A stretch of DNA of 64,000 nt, from assembly GCF_030159855.1 (NCBI RefSeq), contig NZ_BSNG01000001.1, positions 2,480,001 to 2,544,000 on the forward strand, in the 5' to 3' direction. Of this stretch, positions 60,805 through 64,000 are shown one piece after another; position 1 is the first letter of the stretch, and each line of letters begins with the position of its first letter. Below the pieces are notes generated by a model that worked only from the letters and a program-made list of their open reading frames with translations, made no database searches and was not told where the DNA came from. This DNA comes from Devosia yakushimensis. Its GTDB lineage: Bacteria > Pseudomonadota > Alphaproteobacteria > Rhizobiales > Devosiaceae. Both the position numbers and the translations under genes were made by a program.

Positions 60805-62463
60805 GTGCTGAAGAATAAGATGATCCTGGCGGCCTCCGCTATGGTTCTGGCGATGGCGGCGCCGGCCAGCGCGCAGACGGTGCTGACAGCCAGCTCCGAG
60901 CAGACCACAACCTGGGTCCGCAATTTCAATCCGTTCAATCAGACCTCTGCCCGCGCAACGACCAAGGATTTCATTTACGAGCCGCTGGCGGTCTTCAACC
61001 GGCTGGCGGGCAACAAGTGGGAATATCGCCTGGCGGAGAGCTTCGAGCTGGCGGATGACCTCAAATCGATCACCTTCATACTGCGTGACGGGCTCAAATG
61101 GTCCGATGGGGAACCCCTCACCGTCGACGACGTGGTGTTCACCTACGACTATCTCAAGAAGTTCCCGGCGCTCGATTTCAACTCGGTGGCGCCGCTAATG
61201 GAGTCGGTGGAAAAGGTCGACGAACACACCGTCCGCTTTAACCTCGTGCAGCCCAACTCGCTGATCGCCACAACCATCGTGGCCATGCCGATCGTGCCCG
61301 AGCACATCTGGAAGGATGTCGCCGATCCGGTCACTTTCGCCAATGAGACCCCGGTCGGCTCGGGCCCCCTCACCGAGATCAGCCGCTTCACCCCCCAGGT
61401 CTATGAGCAGTGCCGCAATCCCAATTATTGGGACGCGGAAAGCCTCAAGGTCGATTGCATGCGGCTGCCCCAGTTGGCCGACAATCCGCAGGTGCTGGCG
61501 GCATTGGCCGACGGCACGCTCGATTGGGCGACCAGCTTTATTCCGGACATCGACAATACTTTCGTCGCCAAGGACCCCGAACACAATAAATACTGGTTCC
61601 TGCCCTCGAGCCTGGTCGCCTTTACGCTCAACCTCGAAAGCCCCGACGAAAACAACAAAAAGGCCTTCAACGACGTGAATTTCCGCCGCGCGGTCAGCAT
61701 GCTGATCGACCGGCAGACCATTATCGACATTGCCGGCTATGGCTATCCGGTGATCAACGAAGATCCCTCCATGCTGGGCGAATTCTATAAGGCCTTCGGC
61801 AATCCTGAAGTCGCCACCCAGTTCGGCCAATATGGCAAGTTCGACCTCGACGCCGGCGTGGCTCTGCTCGAAACGTCGGGCTATGTCGATAAGAATGGCG
61901 ACGGTTTCCGCGACAATCCCGACGGCACACCAATCAGCATCGATATCGAAATCCCCAATGGCTGGACCGACTGGATCGACGCCACTCAGATCGCCATCGA
62001 GACGTTGAAAGAGGCCGGCCTCGACGTGAAGATGAGCACGCCCGAGGAATCGGTCTGGGCCTCCGATCTGATCGGCGCGAAATACTCGATGTCGCTCAAT
62101 GCGATAGGATCAGCGGCCAATCCATACTTTCCCTATATTCGCTCGTTCAACCCCGCCGACTTCGGCAAGAGCCGTACCTCGGCCCAACGTTGGACCGATC
62201 CTAAAGTGGTCGAAATGCTCAACAAATATACCCAGGTGAAAGACCCCGCCGAGCAGAAGTCGATCATGGATGCGATCCAGCTCAAGGTGGCGGAGGCCAT
62301 GCCGGTTATCCCGGTTTACAATAGCCCTTCCTTCTACCAGTACAGCACCAAGCGCTTCACCGGCTGGGCCAGTGCAGAAAATCCCATCGTTTCGCCGGTG
62401 ATTTCCAATGCCAATCCGGGCCGCCTGATCCAGCTGCTGGCGCTCGAACCGGTTGCGCAATAG
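60805..62463 (+). CDS. peptide/oligosaccharide ABC binding protein (DppA/OppA family), orphan
   Basis: Exported binding protein of 552 residues (SBP family 5). A GTG start at 60805 has GGAGG nine bases upstream; the signal peptide is about 1-25 (ASAQT). Conserved: TKDFIYEPLAVFN, ITFILRDGLKWSDGEPLTVDDVVFTYDYL (split at about 82-110) and WTDPKVVEMLNKY near the C-terminus. No permease or ATPase genes follow within the window: the next gene reads the other way after a hairpin. In this family ligands range from peptides to oligosaccharides. Confidence 0.9.
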   Translation: MLKNKMILAASAMVLAMAAPASAQTVLTASSEQTTTWVRNFNPFNQTSARATTKDFIYEPLAVFNRLAGNKWEYRLAESFELADDLKSITFILRDGLKWSDGEPLTVDDVVFTYDYLKKFPALDFNSVAPLMESVEKVDEHTVRFNLVQPNSLIATTIVAMPIVPEHIWKDVADPVTFANETPVGSGPLTEISRFTPQVYEQCRNPNYWDAESLKVDCMRLPQLADNPQVLAALADGTLDWATSFIPDIDNTFVAKDPEHNKYWFLPSSLVAFTLNLESPDENNKKAFNDVNFRRAVSMLIDRQTIIDIAGYGYPVINEDPSMLGEFYKAFGNPEVATQFGQYGKFDLDAGVALLETSGYVDKNGDGFRDNPDGTPISIDIEIPNGWTDWIDATQIAIETLKEAGLDVKMSTPEESVWASDLIGAKYSMSLNAIGSAANPYFPYIRSFNPADFGKSRTSAQRWTDPKVVEMLNKYTQVKDPAEQKSIMDAIQLKVAEAMPVIPVYNSPSFYQYSTKRFTGWASAENPIVSPVISNANPGRLIQLLALEPVAQ

Positions 62464-62481
62464 TCCGCGCTAACGCAAAGG

Positions 62482-62501
62482 GGGCGCGCTACGGCGCGTC
62501 C
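62482..62501. terminator. hairpin after the orphan binding-protein gene
   Basis: Stem GGGCGCGC/GCGCGTCC (eight pairs, one G-T) closed by a TACG tetraloop, in the 43-bp space between converging genes. UACG-type loops are very stable in RNA. No T-run. Confidence 0.5.
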
Positions 62502-62506
62502 TCGGA

Positions 62507-63328
62507 TCAAAGCCGTCGAAAACCTGTGGGTTCGCCGCCGCCAAGACGCTTGATGCGCGCGACTGCTTCAGCCAAGGGCTCTATGGCCACCGCCATGTGC
62601 CAGCTATTGGCGTGGATGATGTCGGCCTCGTTGATCATTACCGCCACATGGCCACGCCAGAAGACGAGGTCGCCGCGGCGCAGCGCTTCGATCGGCGCGC
62701 CCATGGCCGCCTGCTGGTCGCTATCACGCGGACAGGCCCGGCCGCTGGCGTAAAGCGCCTGCTGCACCAGCCCGGAACAATCGAGCCCCAGGCTCTCGCG
62801 CCCACCCCATTGATAGGGCGTGCCGACGAATTGCTCGGCGACCGCCACATAGTCTGGCTCCGCTTGGTCGATCGGCGCGAGATGTTCCTGCACAAACCAG
62901 CCTGCCACCGTCTTCACGAAACGGCCCTCTTGCTCCCCGGCGGCAATCACCGCGTTCATCGAATAGAGCCCGGCTGTCGGGGCCTTTATGCTGGGCGCAC
63001 TGAAGGCATAGGTGCGGAGCGCCCGCACGCGATGGGTCGACGGCGCGGACGGTGAACCTAGGGCGCCGGCTTCGACATAGCCGACATAGCGGTCACGCAC
63101 TGCCTGTCCGAAAGCCCAGCCATCCGCCTCGTCCAGCACTTCGAAAAGTTCACCGAACAGCAATTGATCAAGCTGTTCAGCACCAGCCGATGGCGCACGG
63201 CGCAGGGCGGCCGTGGGCAAGACCGTCTGGCGCATGGTCGTATCGATATAGCGATCAGCCGGAACGATCCCTTCGAGCGACCGGGCGGCGATTCCGTCGC
63301 GGGCCAGGGTCAGGCGGGGATCAGGCAA
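62507..63328 (-). CDS. NlpC/P60 peptidase with SH3-like domains
   Basis: Cysteine peptidase of 273 residues acting on peptidoglycan peptides. N-terminal SH3-like region (about 35-155), then the NlpC/P60 domain with Cys184 (LDCSGL), His227 (GHVAVM) and His239 as triad. No signal peptide, so it may act on recycled muropeptides in the cytoplasm, as many rhizobial homologues of this layout. TTG start at 63328 with AAGG six bases upstream; a stop codon lies just before in frame, so no earlier start exists. Confidence 0.88.
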   Translation of the reverse strand: MPDPRLTLARDGIAARSLEGIVPADRYIDTTMRQTVLPTAALRRAPSAGAEQLDQLLFGELFEVLDEADGWAFGQAVRDRYVGYVEAGALGSPSAPSTHRVRALRTYAFSAPSIKAPTAGLYSMNAVIAAGEQEGRFVKTVAGWFVQEHLAPIDQAEPDYVAVAEQFVGTPYQWGGRESLGLDCSGLVQQALYASGRACPRDSDQQAAMGAPIEALRRGDLVFWRGHVAVMINEADIIHANSWHMAVAIEPLAEAVARIKRLGGGEPTGFRRL

Positions 63329-63514
63329 AGCGGACCTTCAGCGCGGCATAGGAGGGGTTTGGCATGCCGGAACGCTAGCTCAACACGCACGATCTGTCAC
63401 CCGCTCACGCTGGACTAGCAGCGATCATTCAGGAGTGGGAACCGGCATTTTTTTTCGGATGCGTCGATTTCCCTCCCGCTCGCTCGTCGTCAAAGCAAAG
63501 AAGAGGAGATCCCA

Positions 63515-64000
63515 ATGCTGAGACGCACCTTCCTATCGCTGACCGCCGCGCTGGCCCCGCTCATGGCGCTGCCTGCGCTCGCCCAACAATCCGACCAAGC
63601 TGCACAAGGAGCCACCATGTTGCCCGCCCCCTCGAAATCCGGTTACGCCCCCGTCAACGGCGTCGAAGTTTATTACGCCATCTATGGTGAGGGTGACCCC
63701 CTCGTCCTGCTGCATGGCGGATTGGCCAATATCGACATGTTCGGTCCCAATGTCGCCCTGCTGGCCGAGGGCCATCAGGTCATCGCCATCGACCTGCAGG
63801 GGCATGGACATACCCTGCCCTTCGACCGCCCGATGAGCTATGAAGCCATGGCTGACGACGTCGCCGGCGTTATCCAATATCTTGGCTTCGAGAAAGCGGA
63901 CCTTATGGGATATTCGCTCGGCGCGGGGACTGCCCTGCGGGTAGCGATCCAGCATCCGGGCCTGGTGGACAAGCTGATCGTCGTCTCCGCTCCCTACGCC
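63515..64000 (+). CDS. exported alpha/beta hydrolase (3' partial)
   Basis: The first 162 residues of an alpha/beta-fold hydrolase; the gene runs off the window. Signal peptide about 1-23 (ALAQQ) predicts a periplasmic enzyme. LVLLHGGLAN holds the oxyanion HG motif and GYSLGAG the nucleophile Ser. AGAGGAG lies upstream of ATG 63515. Likely an esterase, lactonase or haloperoxidase-like enzyme; the acid and His residues lie beyond the end. The 186-bp gap before it shows nothing definite. Confidence 0.88.
   Translation, partial: MLRRTFLSLTAALAPLMALPALAQQSDQAAQGATMLPAPSKSGYAPVNGVEVYYAIYGEGDPLVLLHGGLANIDMFGPNVALLAEGHQVIAIDLQGHGHTLPFDRPMSYEAMADDVAGVIQYLGFEKADLMGYSLGAGTALRVAIQHPGLVDKLIVVSAPYA

Noticed and set aside
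63323..63365. Fourteen-codon minus-strand frame ending at the TTG start of the NlpC/P60 gene
   Set aside because: Too short and unlike a known leader peptide; it may be a remnant of an upstream gene but nothing supports a function.
1..64000. tRNA, rRNA, CRISPR array or known riboswitch
   Set aside because: No cloverleaf-like sequence, rRNA stretch, regularly spaced repeat or conserved riboswitch core was noticed on reading the intergenic gaps; a covariance-model search would be needed to exclude small RNAs.

Overview
The window is a GC-rich, densely coded bacterial chromosome segment. It carries many ABC transporters, a C-P lyase operon of the rhizobial type, a RirA-type iron box and paired GC-rich palindromic repeats. 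Together these suggest an alphaproteobacterium of the Hyphomicrobiales (Rhizobiales); a Devosia-like genus is my best guess, from gene style only. I saw no rRNA, tRNA, CRISPR array, transposase or integrase.

Layout. 1-1441: end of a FecCD/FecE-type iron-chelate importer. 1438-3001: a GST and an SDR dehydrogenase. 3267-7203: a ribose-type sugar importer, interrupted and flanked by palindromic repeats, with a divergent IclR regulator and a hydrolase (7416-9070). 9215-17007: a siderophore uptake operon with one ATPase, two permeases, four binding proteins and a sucrase/ferredoxin-like [2Fe-2S] protein, behind a TGA-N9-TCA iron box. 17121-25455: LLM flavin oxidoreductase, TauE exporter, tctCBA tricarboxylate transporter, and an FdhF-like molybdoenzyme with FdhD. 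25550-27898: LysR and a divergent orphan sugar-binding protein. 27938-38097: a complete phnF-GHIJKLM-CDEE phosphonate locus on the minus strand with two Pho-box/palindrome promoters. 38257-41039: a DUF1353 protein, a TetR regulator and an MFS pump. 41036-53968: a sugar-catabolic island. 54006-59640: an RND efflux pump with PadR and TetR regulators. 59862-64000: MepA endopeptidase, an orphan peptide-type binding protein, an NlpC/P60 peptidase and the start of an exported alpha/beta hydrolase.

Two systems stand out. First, the C-P lyase operon looks complete and regulated, yet its PhnJ has lost three of the four cysteines that hold the radical-SAM cluster and make the thiyl radical in the E. 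coli enzyme; PhnI keeps its two metal-binding histidines. Second, the island at 41-54 kb joins an ABC importer, OtnK/OtnC-type enzymes, a lactonase, an isopropylmalate-dehydrogenase-type enzyme, a Gfo/Idh/MocA dehydrogenase, a LsrG-like small protein and two divergent paralogous clan GH-A-like glycosidases. Related AT-rich palindromes overlap all four of its promoters, and it encodes its own GntR/FCD regulator. This reads as a self-contained regulon for an unidentified short-chain or branched sugar glycoside.
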